Positions 44,208-53,744 of a stretch of DNA of 64,000 nt are shown piece by piece (the first letter of the stretch is position 1; each line of letters opens with the position of its first letter). The stretch covers positions 62,001-126,000 of the forward strand of contig CAVPDG010000007.1 of the NCBI GenBank assembly GCA_963702535.1, read 5' to 3'. Made by a program: the position numbers and the translations under genes. This stretch comes from CAVPDG01 sp963702535 (GTDB lineage Bacteria; Chloroflexota; Anaerolineae; Anaerolineales; UBA4823). The notes under the pieces were generated by a model. That model made no database searches and had not been told where the DNA came from. It saw nothing but the letters and a program-made list of their open reading frames with translations.

Positions 44208-45260
44208 ATGGCGAACCAAAGGCAACTCATTGAACCGTTGGATGCATCCATTGAAACGCATGCCTTCTCGGGTGTAGTGTCCATTCGTCTGCATGGCCAG
44301 CCTTTGTATGAGCGTGCGGCAGGCTATGCCGACCGGAGCAACGGGATCGCAAACTCGCGCGACACCCGCTTCGGTATTGCCTCCGGAACGAAATTCCTGA
44401 CCGCCCTGGCCATCGGCAAGCTCATCGCCGCCCGGAAAATCTCCCTCTCAACAAAGCTGCAAGACTGTCTCGTTCTCGACTTCCCAGAACAGTATTCGCC
44501 CGAGATCACGATCCGCCACTTGCTCACGCACACCTCGGGAATTCCAGACTACTTCGACGAGGAGAAAGTCACAGACTTTGATCACTTCTTCGTCGGCCGG
44601 CCCTGGTACGAATTGAAAGGACCCAGGGATTACCTGGTCGTCTTTCCAGATGAGCCTATGAAGTTCTCGCCCGGAATGCGTTTCTCTTATTCGAATGGCG
44701 GCTATATTCTCCTCGGGGTGGTGATCGAAGAAGTAACCGGCATGCCGTATCAACAATATGTCGAGCAAGCCATCTTCCAGGCCATTGGCATGAAGCGTTC
44801 CGGGTTTTTCGCCTTCAATCAACTCCCTGAACAGACTGCGCTGGGCTACATTGAAGAACCGGGCGGTTGGCGGACGAACATCTACAATCTCCCCATCATT
44901 GGCGCCTCCGATGGCGGCGCTTATACAACCGCAGACGACTTAGCCACGTTATGGAAGGCCTTTTGGGCTAACGAAATCGTGCCGCAAGACCTGGTGGAGG
45001 TCTATGCTACGCCCTACGTGAAAGCCGAGACGGAGGGTGAGGCCACTTATTACGGGCACGGGGTGTGGATTGATTTGGAGCCAGATGGGCATCCGGAAGT
45101 CTACATGATTGGCGGCGATGCTGGGGTATCCTTCCGGTCGAGCTTGCAGCGACACTCTGATCTTCAAGTCACCGTGCTTTCAAATACGTCGCATGGCGCC
45201 TGGCCGGTACTGAGGGACATCAGGAAAATCCTTAGGGCGCTCAACGGGCTGGCGACCTGA
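44208..45260 (+). CDS. Serine hydrolase, beta-lactamase/class C-like family
   Basis: About 350 aa. The SxxK motif is SGTK, the YxN motif YSN, and LLTHTSGIPDYF precedes it as in the beta-lactamase-related (Pfam Beta-lactamase) hydrolases. These include esterases and D-amino peptidases, so antibiotic resistance should not be assumed. No signal peptide from ATG 44208; the frame extends upstream to 44064 without clear homology. Lies in the cassette-like region. Confidence 0.85.
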   Translation: MANQRQLIEPLDASIETHAFSGVVSIRLHGQPLYERAAGYADRSNGIANSRDTRFGIASGTKFLTALAIGKLIAARKISLSTKLQDCLVLDFPEQYSPEITIRHLLTHTSGIPDYFDEEKVTDFDHFFVGRPWYELKGPRDYLVVFPDEPMKFSPGMRFSYSNGGYILLGVVIEEVTGMPYQQYVEQAIFQAIGMKRSGFFAFNQLPEQTALGYIEEPGGWRTNIYNLPIIGASDGGAYTTADDLATLWKAFWANEIVPQDLVEVYATPYVKAETEGEATYYGHGVWIDLEPDGHPEVYMIGGDAGVSFRSSLQRHSDLQVTVLSNTSHGAWPVLRDIRKILRALNGLAT

Positions 45261-45476
45261 CACGCGGATGCAGGTTACCGGTTTTTACACTGCCTGGCGG
45301 GCGCCTGAACCCCTCCGGTGGGTACTCTCTCGGCACGTCACTTGACAAGCAGGCAAATCTCATCCAAAAGAGATACACCTAACCTTAATACTACCAGCCG
45401 CATCATTGGGCTATCTTGGACTGATAACGGCCTTTATTCCAATATTTACGGCTATAGAATAAAATGATGGGTAGTA

Positions 45477-45767
45477 ATGAACACCGCACATTTCTTTATT
45501 CTTGGCAACTTGCTCTTCATGATAGGTGTCATCCTTCTCCTTGGAGGAGTCTTTACCTGGCTTCGCGCACATCGAAAATATTCCACATGGAAATCGGTCA
45601 GCGGGATGATAACCAAGGTGGTTTCGCACTCCATTAGTCCCGCGAATTTCCACTACTACCCAGTTATTGAATTTCAAACCCAGACAAGAAAGATTGTCAG
45701 TTATCCGCCAATTCCCCCGCCCGCCGGTAACGCCCGCTGTCCCGTGGCTTTGATTGATGGATGGTGA
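45477..45767 (+). CDS. DUF3592-like small membrane protein, probably truncated
   Basis: A 96-aa frame. One membrane helix (FFILGNLLFMIGVILLLGGVF) is followed by the start of a DUF3592 domain (WKSVSGMITKVVSHSI, YYPVIEFQTQTRKI). The family normally continues for another 50-60 residues with a second helix; here it runs into PAGNARCPVALIDGW, which looks like non-homologous tail sequence. Probably cut by recombination. It ends just before the next gene. Confidence 0.5.
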   Translation: MNTAHFFILGNLLFMIGVILLLGGVFTWLRAHRKYSTWKSVSGMITKVVSHSISPANFHYYPVIEFQTQTRKIVSYPPIPPPAGNARCPVALIDGW

Positions 45768-45771
45768 AGAA

Positions 45772-46966
45772 ATGACCTTTATAAAGAAAGTCCTCAAAGG
45801 TATTGGCATCGTACTCATGGTGCTAGTAGTGTCTATCATTGCTTTTGCTGGATTTTTGCTGATTGCACATAATCAGTCGCTTGTATTACCAGTTCCAACA
45901 GGGCCTTATCCTGTAGGACGAGTTGAAAATGTTTGGATCGATAATTACCGCATTGATTCCCTTTCGGATAGAGATTATGAGAAACGAGAACTGTTGGTTT
46001 GGATCTGGTATCCAAGATCTGAATCTACGCAAGCTCTAAAGGCGCCGTATTTGCCAGCCGCCTGGGTGAAGGCATATAATGATGCCCAAACAATCGAACG
46101 GTATACCGAGCGGGATTTCTCAGCCATACAAACCAACGCCCTTGAAAACGCCCCAATAGCGAAATCACAAGGCAGTTATCCTGTGATTATTATGCAACCT
46201 GGTTTGGGATTGGTCCCAGCAGATTATACGGTGTTGGCTGAAAACCTTGCGAAGTCACGGATATATCGTCGTTGGCATCAATCAAACTTACACTTCGTAC
46301 TTGATCGTTTTTCCTGATGGGCACATCGTTTGGCAGTCAGAAAAGAGCTCTCTTCCAGCCAGCGCCGATGCTGCTGGTATTGATGAATTTGTGAGCAGGA
46401 TTGGGGAAGTCTGGACGAATGACGCGATTTTTGTGATGAATACGCTTCAGGGCATTAACATGGATCGTGAAAATATATTTTATAACAAGCTCGACCTTGC
46501 AGCCATTGGTCTCTTCGGACACTCATTAGGCGGCGCAACAGCAGCCAGCGCATGTAAAATAAACTCGCGTTGCAAAGCTGGGGCAGATTTGGATGGAGCC
46601 CTATTCAGCTATCAGGCTGAAGGAACACTACCCATTCCCTTTATGTTTATGCAAAATGGTGCCAGCGATAAGAACAGCAATTCGATGTATCAAGCTTATT
46701 CAACGTCAAATAGCTCTGCCTATTATCTATCCATCGACGGAACGCAACACTACAACTTTAGCGATTTTCCACTCCGGTTGTTGCTTCCAGCGCAAATCAA
46801 ATACAACAACGCAGGTTATATCGGTTCAATATCTCCAGAGAGAGGGTTGGAAATCACCAATATATATTTGGTCGCTTTTTTCGATCGGTATTTGAAAAAT
46901 ATTAAATCGGACTTGTTACAAAACCCATCTTCCGCGTATCCTGAAGTGCAGTTTGAAGGGCAATAA
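45772..46966 (+). CDS. Membrane-anchored alpha/beta hydrolase (PAF-acetylhydrolase-like), frameshifted
   Basis: ATG 45772 gives one N-terminal membrane helix (GIGIVLMVLVVSIIAFAGFLLI), then the N-terminal half of an isoform-II PAF acetylhydrolase-like fold (LLVWIWYPRSES, YPVIIMQPGLGL). The frame breaks at about 46250; the other frame resumes SHGYIVVGINQTYTSYLIV and contains the nucleophile elbow GHSLGG and a downstream Asp/His. One extra base restores a protein of about 398 aa. Likely an extracytoplasmic lipase or esterase. Followed by an attC site. Confidence 0.7.
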
Positions 46967-47020
46967 CTTGAAATCAGCACCTGGTCCATGCAGGGAACGG
47001 GTGAGAAATCACGAGAGGCA

Positions 47021-47144
47021 GCCTAACGCCAGCTCAAACTGACCGCCTTCGGTGTGGACCAGCGCTGGACATTTGGTTGAAAAAATGGCTGTAAGAGGCG
47101 GTTGTCATGCTAACACCAGCGGCAGGTGGGCCAAACCGTTGGGC
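47021..47144 (+). repeat. Integron attC-like recombination site
   Basis: Left core GCCTAAC at 47021-47027 and right core GTTGGGC at 47138-47144 are complementary apart from one wobble, 124 bp end to end, 55 bases after the hydrolase stop. Inner segments (TGACCGCC and GGCGGTTGTCA) are partly complementary. It opens the DUF2200 cassette. Confidence 0.65.
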
Positions 47145-47194
47145 GCTCTAATGACCGCATGTGGTTCAGAGTCTCGACCTACTGGAGAAATGAT

Positions 47195-47551
47195 ATGCCT
47201 AAAAATCGAGTTTTTGCGATGAAATTCGCAAATGTATATCCCCTCTACGTTCAAAAAGCAGAACGCAAAAATCGCACGAAAGCAGAAGTTGACCAGGTCA
47301 TCTGCTGGCTGACCGGCTATGACGATGCCGGATTACAACAGCAAATCGAGCAGGGAAATGATTTTGAAACCTTTTTTGCTCAGGCGCCCGCCATCAACCC
47401 AAATTGCTCGCTGATCAAAGGTGTGGTTTGTGGTGTGCGTGTGGAAGAAATCGAAGATCCGTTGATGCAACAAATACGCTGGTTAGATAAACTGATTGAT
47501 GAGCTCGCAAAAGGAAAAACAATTGAAAAGATCCTGCGGCAGGCAGGATGA
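47195..47551 (+). CDS. DUF2200 family protein
   Basis: A 118-aa protein from ATG 47195, covering the DUF2200 family end to end (FAMKFANVYPLYVQKAERK, VDQVICWLTGYD, INPNCSLIKGVVCGVRVEEI). Function unknown; members commonly occur as integron gene cassettes. Here it is bounded on both sides by attC-like sites, exactly as a single-gene cassette should be. Upstream in-frame codons to 47126 are probably not translated because they overlap the attC core. Confidence 0.85.
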   Translation: MPKNRVFAMKFANVYPLYVQKAERKNRTKAEVDQVICWLTGYDDAGLQQQIEQGNDFETFFAQAPAINPNCSLIKGVVCGVRVEEIEDPLMQQIRWLDKLIDELAKGKTIEKILRQAG

Positions 47552-47571
47552 GCGTTGGGTTTCGTTACGCT

Positions 47572-47691
47572 GCCCAACACCGGCTTAAGCGGACAGCGGC
47601 TATGCCGCTTCCGCGCAGGCACGTTTCGCCAGAATGTGCCAAAAGTGTTGTGGGGTTTCGCCCGTCCCGCCGCTGGTCCGCACCGTTGGGT
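47572..47691 (+). repeat. Integron attC site with extrahelical base
   Basis: Left core GCCCAAC (47572-47578) and right core GTTGGGT (47685-47691) flank GCGGACAGCGGC (47589-47600) and GCCGCTGGTCCGC (47669-47681). The inner arms are complementary except for one extra G, the unpaired extrahelical base that sets strand choice in attC folding. Size 120 bp, starting 20 bases after the DUF2200 stop. The best attC in the window. No integrase gene is present. Confidence 0.78.
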
Positions 47692-47749
47692 GGCTTGGTT
47701 TCTTTAGAATTCGGCGAGGGCCACCTTGGCTCGCGCCATAAACTTCAAC

Positions 47750-48520
47750 TTACGGGAGCGGGATTTCCACCGGCTGATTAAAATCATAGAAAATCCACTT
47801 CTCCTGGATGGATGCCTCCCCCTCCACTTCGGCGGACGTGATCTTGATTCGCACCTGGCGGAAGAGCAGATCATCCTTCCCGGCCCAGATCTGAACCACC
47901 CCGTTGGCCCGGTTAAGGTTTACTGGTCCTATGCTACCATACCCGATCATCTCGATGTACTTGGGCATTTCCAGCTCAAACTGGATGTGGTAGCAGTTCA
48001 TACCATCCACCTGCTCATTCTCATGTTTCTGCAGGTTAACGGCCATGTCTTTCAGCTTGAGCAACTCGAAGGGATTTGTCACGGTGTAAAGCTTGTTAAC
48101 TTCCTGCTGGGTGGTTGGCTCCCAGGCGGCGCTTCCAGGTCGGCGCCAATAGTAGAGGTTTGAGGCAAGGCTCAGGATCTCCACGGCCTCCCCGCTGAAG
48201 TTCAGTTGCAGGTAGAACTGCTCCGGCGTTTGGTAGCGTCCCTTACCATCCGCCAACCCACCGTAGCCACCGCCTGACATCGAGGTATTCATCATGTACC
48301 TCATCGTCGGGACGCCCTGCATATTGGCTGTCCCTATGGAGAGGATCTCTTCGGCGGTGTACGGGATGGGCGTCGCCGTTGGAGTTGGGGTGGGAAGCGG
48401 CGGGCGGGTGGGGGCGGGCAGCGAGGTCGGTGTAGCAGCCTGAGCGCATCCAGCCACGAGGGCGACGACAAGAAGGAGAAACCAGGCGAGGCTCTTCCTT
48501 CCGCGATGTGTTGTTCTCAT
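47750..48520 (-). CDS. LppX/LprG-like lipoprotein
   Basis: A 256-aa lipoprotein: lipobox VAGC, a Pro/Thr linker (PTRPPLPTPTPTATP), and a half-barrel-like domain (EILSIGTANMQGVPTMRY, FYLQLNFSGEAVEILSL, QVDGMNCYHIQFELEMP) similar to LppX/LprAFG-type or DUF6612 lipid-carrier lipoproteins. GAATG context at ATG 48520. It probably shuttles or senses hydrophobic molecules at the outer membrane face. Downstream it meets the attC site tail-first. Confidence 0.75.
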   Translation of the reverse strand: MRTTHRGRKSLAWFLLLVVALVAGCAQAATPTSLPAPTRPPLPTPTPTATPIPYTAEEILSIGTANMQGVPTMRYMMNTSMSGGGYGGLADGKGRYQTPEQFYLQLNFSGEAVEILSLASNLYYWRRPGSAAWEPTTQQEVNKLYTVTNPFELLKLKDMAVNLQKHENEQVDGMNCYHIQFELEMPKYIEMIGYGSIGPVNLNRANGVVQIWAGKDDLLFRQVRIKITSAEVEGEASIQEKWIFYDFNQPVEIPLP

Positions 48521-48549
48521 TTGATTTTAATCCCCTTTCAGATGGTAAC

Positions 48550-49539
48550 TTATATACTGCTTGTTTTTGGCGCTTGCTGTCTGCGCTCCCAGCGCATCGC
48601 CAGGATCAGCGCCGCCAGGAAGCCCACCAGCGGACCTAATACAACAGGCCAGCGCAGGAAGCTGAACAACGGCAACAGTTTACGCCAGGCGTACAGGCTG
48701 CCATCCTCTCCCAGGGCGTACTCCGCCTGTACCAGCTGGAAGCGGTCGCACTGCAAGGACAGGATGCGGTCCCGGATAGCGGTGGGCGGGGGGAGTACCA
48801 GGAAGCGCAAACCACAACCGGTAATGTAACCGCGGTCCTGGTCGAGCGGCGGCGAAAGTTGAGGGGGTCCGTTCTCGATCTGCCATTCCGTCCTCTCTGC
48901 GACGCCGTTCCAGGCAGGCAGAAAGGCAACGATCAGCACTCGTCCCTGGTCCGAGCCGATGGAGACATCCCCATACGTCCCAAAATACAATTCGGCGGTT
49001 TTCTCCACCGCGCCGGGCGGCAGGTAGGCGCTGGAGGGCATGATGCCGGGACGTACCGGGATATCGGCGGGGATCTCCAATCGCTGCCAGCCGTTGAACA
49101 GCCCGGAATGGACGATGAGCGCCAGGCCAATGGCGGTCAGCAGCCCCAGTAAAGCACCCCCCAGCAGGGCGGGCGGCACCCACCCTTCGCCGGGCGGGTG
49201 GATTGGCGGAGCGGCGCTCTTCCAGACCCACTTGCGGTAAGCCAGCAGCATGATCGTCGATGCGATCAAGGTAACCACGGCCTGAAATAGGGTCGCAAAC
49301 AGCATCGCCACAAGACCCAGCCCGGCGCCCTCGCAGGACTGAGGCGGGTCGCATTCCACCTGCGTCAGTCTGGTATTCAAATACAGCCAGCTCACCAGAA
49401 AAATTAGCTCGCCTGTCAGTACGGCCAGGAACGACGGCCAGTGGCGCATCACGACCCAGTTGATGGTCAGCGCCAGGATGGGCAGCCCGACCAGGAACAG
49501 GAGGTATGAGTAATTCGCAAAAAAACTATCGATGATCAT
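48550..49539 (-). CDS. Membrane protein with extracytoplasmic domain, unknown
   Basis: About 329 aa from ATG 49539. Hydrophobic segments at about residues 8-26, 35-54, 72-98, 122-145 and 295-315; the 150-residue segment between the last two (FNGWQRLEIPADIPVRPG, VEKTAELYFGTYGDVSIG) should be outside. No family recognised. It lies 29 bases upstream of the LppX-like gene on the same strand, so the two are probably co-transcribed. Confidence 0.65.
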   Translation of the reverse strand: MIIDSFFANYSYLLFLVGLPILALTINWVVMRHWPSFLAVLTGELIFLVSWLYLNTRLTQVECDPPQSCEGAGLGLVAMLFATLFQAVVTLIASTIMLLAYRKWVWKSAAPPIHPPGEGWVPPALLGGALLGLLTAIGLALIVHSGLFNGWQRLEIPADIPVRPGIMPSSAYLPPGAVEKTAELYFGTYGDVSIGSDQGRVLIVAFLPAWNGVAERTEWQIENGPPQLSPPLDQDRGYITGCGLRFLVLPPPTAIRDRILSLQCDRFQLVQAEYALGEDGSLYAWRKLLPLFSFLRWPVVLGPLVGFLAALILAMRWERRQQAPKTSSI

Positions 49540-49774
49540 CCGGCACACGCAACCGGTATTATTATATAGTCTGATCTCCCCGCAGCTTGCTTTCGAAAAC
49601 GATAAGCTCGCCTGCGCCCAACTTTCGGGATGCTTCTATACCAACTGCGTAACCTCTCATTGGTAACTTCAGTACGAGAAAACGGAAAAATCAGGAATTA
49701 CGGTTTGTGTTTCTCAATCATCGCGTGTATATTAATGGAGTGTCCAATATTCCAGAAATCACCTTTACCGGAGC

Positions 49775-51100
49775 ATGGGCAAAATGGGCAAGCGTTGTGG
49801 CTTAAAATCTTTGATCTTGACTGGGGTGGGCACCCTGTTCTTTCTGGCTGCTGGTTGTACAACCGCGCCAGATGTAGCCCCAACGGCTTTAACTTCTGCT
49901 ACGCGAGCAGCGCCCCCAACAGTCACTGCTCCCCCATCCATGACGCCGACACTCGCGCCGACATCTACGCCGGAGCCCACAGCCACGCCCTCACCCACTT
50001 CAACGCCAACGATTGTTCCGACTGTGATCGGCGGCAGTGAGCCCTTAATCGCCTTTATAGCCAATGACAGGCAAGGGAATCTCAATCTTTTCATTGACGG
50101 CTTCTTGACCGGGAAGCCTCAGATGATCACGCGTATCACCTTGCCCGAGGAGGATCCCATTTCGAAGGTGAGATGGTCTCCGGATGGCAGGAAGCTGGCT
50201 TACACCAACGCCAACGATCAGGGGGAGCGCTGGCTGATCGTGTACAATCTCGCCATGAATGCGTTTCAAGAAGTGTATAAACTGCCATCTGGGAGATATG
50301 TGGATCGGATTGAGTGGTCGGAAGACGGCAACATCCTCACCTTTGTAACAGCAAATATGCGCCCACCTGGCCCCAATCTGGCTACCCGGCGCATCCATTT
50401 GCCTGACCTGATCTATCTACCGGTGGAGGGTGAGAACCTGTGGATCAACGAAGTATCTCGCCTCAATACACAAGCCAAATGTTTTGACAGCAGCGACCCG
50501 GTCGTCCGGCGCTTGAGCATAGCCGGCTACCGCGACCTGTGTTACTTCCCCCAGCTCGACCAGTACGGCGGCTTGTATTATGGCGAAGCCGGAGTTGACT
50601 ATTATCTGTTTTCGCAAGACGGGCAAGAGGCAAGGATGATGGTGCGTTTCCCGGCAGATTTTACGACCAACGGCGCTATCGACCTGCTCCTCTCTCCCGA
50701 TCGAAACCGTCTGTTGCTTGTCGCTAAGCCGCAAAGGAGTACAGGCAGCGACACCTGGCCCGGCATTCCCATGGCGATTCCGCTCCTCTTCACAGAACCG
50801 CTCACGATGACGGTTGCAGCGGATGTGCTTTATTACCCGGAGCCGGTGTTCGAGAAGACGCCCCCGCCGCACGCCATCGGCTGGAAGTATGCCTATGGCT
50901 GGTCGCCGGACAGCCGGGATATCCTGCTGGTTCGCATTTATCACGATGGTTTTGATCGGACAACCTATAGAATCCAGGGCGAGTTCGCCATAGTGGATGC
51001 CGCTTCTGGGGAGGATGTTTCCGTTTACACGTTTCCGCCTGACCTGCAGCCGCAGATGTCTTTCGGTTTCGGCTACGACCTGGTCTGGACTTCGCCCTAG
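49775..51100 (+). CDS. Lipoprotein with TolB-like beta-propeller repeats
   Basis: A 441-aa protein. Signal and lipobox (FFLAAGC), a long Thr/Pro/Ser linker (residues 30-85), then repeats with PD40/TolB character (KVRWSPDGRKLAYTNAND, RIEWSEDGNILTFVTA, YGWSPDSRDILLVRI). Such propellers bind proteins or glycans at the cell surface. ATG 49775 or 49784. The aminotransferase gene starts 13 bases after its stop. Confidence 0.8.
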   Translation: MGKMGKRCGLKSLILTGVGTLFFLAAGCTTAPDVAPTALTSATRAAPPTVTAPPSMTPTLAPTSTPEPTATPSPTSTPTIVPTVIGGSEPLIAFIANDRQGNLNLFIDGFLTGKPQMITRITLPEEDPISKVRWSPDGRKLAYTNANDQGERWLIVYNLAMNAFQEVYKLPSGRYVDRIEWSEDGNILTFVTANMRPPGPNLATRRIHLPDLIYLPVEGENLWINEVSRLNTQAKCFDSSDPVVRRLSIAGYRDLCYFPQLDQYGGLYYGEAGVDYYLFSQDGQEARMMVRFPADFTTNGAIDLLLSPDRNRLLLVAKPQRSTGSDTWPGIPMAIPLLFTEPLTMTVAADVLYYPEPVFEKTPPPHAIGWKYAYGWSPDSRDILLVRIYHDGFDRTTYRIQGEFAIVDAASGEDVSVYTFPPDLQPQMSFGFGYDLVWTSP

Positions 51101-51113
51101 ATGAGGAGACGCC

Positions 51114-52226
51114 ATGCAGCTAAAATCCTTCCAGCTTGAGCGTTACTTTGCCCAATATGAATTTTCCGTAAAATACCTGCTCTCCAGCTCCGATTGCGAC
51201 GGATTGAGCCAGCGCGAGCTGGTGGGCATGGCGGATGCGCAGCTCCGTGAGGTGTGGGACGACCTGGCGCTGGGCTACACCGAATCCCTCGGTCATCCCT
51301 TGCTGCGCGCTGAAATCGCCAGCCTCTACCCGGGCATCTCTGCAGACGATTGCCTGGTTTGCGTCCCGGAAGAGGGCATCTTCATCGCCATGAATTGCCT
51401 GCTGCAGCCGGGCGACCACGTGATCTGCACCTTCCCGGGCTACCAGTCGCTGTACCAGGTGGCTGAGAGCCTGGGCTGTCCGGTGACACGCTGGGCGCCG
51501 GACGAATCCGCCGGCTGGCGCTTCGACCCGGATTTCCTGGCGCAGTCCATCCGCCCGGAGACGCGCCTGGTGGTGGTCAACTTTCCCCACAACCCCACCG
51601 GCAGCCTGCCCAGCAGGCCAGATTACCAGCGCATCCTGGAGCTGGTGAGGGAGCACAACCTTACCCTCTTCTCGGATGAGATGTACCGTTTCCTGGAATA
51701 CGATGAAAATGACCGCCTGCCCTCCGCTTGCACGCTGTCCGAGCGGGCTGTGTCGCTGTGCGGCATGTCGAAAACCTTCGGCATGGCGGGCGTCCGCCTC
51801 GGCTGGCTGGCGACGCGTGACGCCGAGCTATACGCCCGGCTGGCAGCCTTCAAGGACTACACCACCATCTGCAGTAACGCTTCCGCTGAGGTCCTGTCGA
51901 TCATCGCCCTGCGCAACCGGGAGCAGATCATCGACCGCCACCTGGGACGCATCCGGCGCAACCTGGCGCTGCTGGACGCCTTCTTTGCCGAGTTTGCGCC
52001 GCTTTTTGAGTGGGTCAAACCCCGGGCGGGGACGATCGCCTTCCCCAGGCTCAAGGGGGCGGTCGAGGCGCAGGATTTCTGCCAGCGCCTGGTCCGGGAA
52101 GCCAATATTATGCTGCTGCCCTCCACCGTGTACGATTATGACGATCGCCACTTCCGCTTTGGCTTCGGCAGGGAGAACCTGCCGGAAGCCCTGCAGGCGC
52201 TCAGCGCTTATCTAAGGCGCGGGTGA
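51114..52226 (+). CDS. Class I/II PLP-dependent aminotransferase
   Basis: A 370-aa fold-type I aminotransferase. Visible landmarks: VNFPHNPTGSLPS, LFSDEMYRFLEY, the PLP-lysine block CGMSKTFGMAGVRLGW, and the C-terminal Arg region DDRHFRFGFGRENLPEAL. Closest in feel to MocR/aspartate-aminotransferase-like enzymes without a regulator domain; substrate unknown. GGAGACGCC spacing supports ATG 51114. Its 3' end overlaps the convergent TetR gene by 26 bases. Confidence 0.88.
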   Translation: MQLKSFQLERYFAQYEFSVKYLLSSSDCDGLSQRELVGMADAQLREVWDDLALGYTESLGHPLLRAEIASLYPGISADDCLVCVPEEGIFIAMNCLLQPGDHVICTFPGYQSLYQVAESLGCPVTRWAPDESAGWRFDPDFLAQSIRPETRLVVVNFPHNPTGSLPSRPDYQRILELVREHNLTLFSDEMYRFLEYDENDRLPSACTLSERAVSLCGMSKTFGMAGVRLGWLATRDAELYARLAAFKDYTTICSNASAEVLSIIALRNREQIIDRHLGRIRRNLALLDAFFAEFAPLFEWVKPRAGTIAFPRLKGAVEAQDFCQRLVREANIMLLPSTVYDYDDRHFRFGFGRENLPEALQALSAYLRRG

Positions 52227-52774
52227 ACATCACCACCAGGCGGTGGAAGCTCTCATCGCAGTCCAGCGGCAGACCGAACCCGCCGGCTGCCTCCAGTGTG
52301 GCAAATCCGTGGGCAAGGCTGCGCAAACCACGCGCGGCGTGCAGGGCGTCCTCGCCGCGCAGGTCGAAGGACTCCAGCACCGCCAGCACGATCGCCACGA
52401 TGCGCCCTTCCAGCTCTCTCAGCTCGGCGTCCGGCTGGGATTCGCTGCCGGAGGGCGCGCAGGGTCAGGTTGTACAGCTCCGGGTTGGACATGATATAGG
52501 CGCGGTACGCCTGGGCGAGCTGCAGCAGGGCGGGAGCACCGCTCTTCCCCAGGGCGGCATCCACCAGGCGACTCTCCAGCAGGCGGGCGTTGAGCAGGCG
52601 CAGTTCGCGCAACAGGCCCGGCATGCCATCGACGTGGTTGTACAGGGAGGGGGTTTGCACGCCCAGCCGGGAGGCAAGGTTGTGCAGGGTGAGGGCTTGC
52701 TCGCCGCCGCTCTGCAGCAGGTCGTTGGCTGTGGCGACCACGGTGCCCGTGCTCAGGTGCGCTCTAGGCGGCAT
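52201..52774 (-). CDS. TetR-family repressor with WHG ligand domain, frameshifted
   Basis: ATG 52774. Residues 8-55 are a TetR helix-turn-helix (ALTLHNLASRLGVQTPSLYNHV), with the WHG-type C-terminal start LAQAYRAYIMSNPELYNLTLRA. The frame breaks at about 52455 in a C-rich run; the next frame reads VAIVLAVLESFDLRGEDALH to a stop at 52201, completing about 190 aa. It overlaps the upstream hydrolase gene by 11 bases, so both share an mRNA, and a perfect inverted repeat near 53626 is its likely operator. Confidence 0.75.
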
Positions 52775-53607
52775 AGGTGGGCTCCCTCTGCGGGGTCCTC
52801 GCCTGAGGCAGGTTGAGGCTATGCAGGAAGTCGATCACCAGCGGGGCGGCGATCTCGGGCATCTCGGCGTGCGGGTAGTGCCCGGCGTCGGGGATGAGCT
52901 TATAGGTGGTTCCCAGGGCTTGTGCAAGCTGCCGGGCTTCGCCTTCCGGGTCCTTGAAATCCCGGTCTTTGCCGCCCATCAGCACCAATGCGGGCGCCCG
53001 GACATCTTTCAAGCGCGCCGCGGAGGCTTCTTTGGAGGCAAACAGCATCTCCAGCACGGCTTCCATGCGCCCGGGCTCGCTCAGGTTCTTCTTCAGCCGG
53101 GTGGTATACTCGCCAAAATCCTGCGGCGGGCGGGTGGGGTAGAGGCTTTTGTAGTAGCTCAACCACGCCGCCGGTCCCCAGGGGCGGGTGAACGCGGCGG
53201 TGAAGAGCACTTTCTCCTGCCATTTCGATCTGCCGCGATAGAAGGCATCCACCAGCACCAGCCCGCTCACCCGCTCGGGGGCTTGCGCCGCCGCCCAGAT
53301 CGCCGCGCCGCCCGCCATCGACGTGCCGATGATGGTTGCCGATCCGCTCTCCAGGTGCTCGATCAGCGCCAGGATATCGCCCCCAATGGCGCCGACCGAG
53401 TAATCCTGCCAGCGGGCGCTGGTTTCGCCGTCCCACGCACATCCATGCTCACCACGCGGTAACCCGCTTGCGCCAGACGGGGCGCCAGGAAGCGGTACTC
53501 GCCGCGCAGGTCGCCCAGCGAGGGTACGCAGGATCACCCAGCGGTCCACTGCCCTGCTCTTCGTATGCGATTGCGCCTTCAGAAAGGCGTAAGAATTGTG
53601 TTGTCAT
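52764..53607 (-). CDS. Alpha/beta hydrolase, several frameshifts near the N terminus
   Basis: ATG 53607 with CAGGAGA gives MTTQFLRLSEGAIAYEEQGS; about three shifts between 53420 and 53545 are needed to reach SARWQDYSVGAIGGDILAL. The remainder is intact: nucleophile elbow GTSMAGG, the acid segment LVLMGGKDRDF and catalytic His in PDAGHYPHAEMPE. Likely an esterase or haloperoxidase-like hydrolase acting on a small compound that also induces the TetR repressor. Confidence 0.75.
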
Positions 53608-53625
53608 GAGGTTGTCTCCTGGTAA

Positions 53626-53640
53626 ACTAATGATGTTAGT
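53626..53640 (-). promoter_or_regulatory. Candidate TetR operator ACTAA-N5-TTAGT
   Basis: A perfect inverted repeat with five-base spacer lies 19 bases upstream of the hydrolase/TetR operon, beside an AT-rich TATAAC-containing stretch. Size and place suit a TetR-family operator; assignment is by position only. Confidence 0.45.
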
Positions 53641-53744
53641 ATTATAACGAATAAGATTAATTATATCAAGATTACCACGATTGCACGTTCAGTTTTCGCT
53701 GGTTAACATTCCACCAGGAACAACATTCGTCACCGATTCGGGAA

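Noticed and set aside
44208..45260. Antibiotic-resistance beta-lactamase
   Set aside because: SxxK and YxN motifs place it only in the broad serine hydrolase family; no signal peptide or class C specific features were seen.
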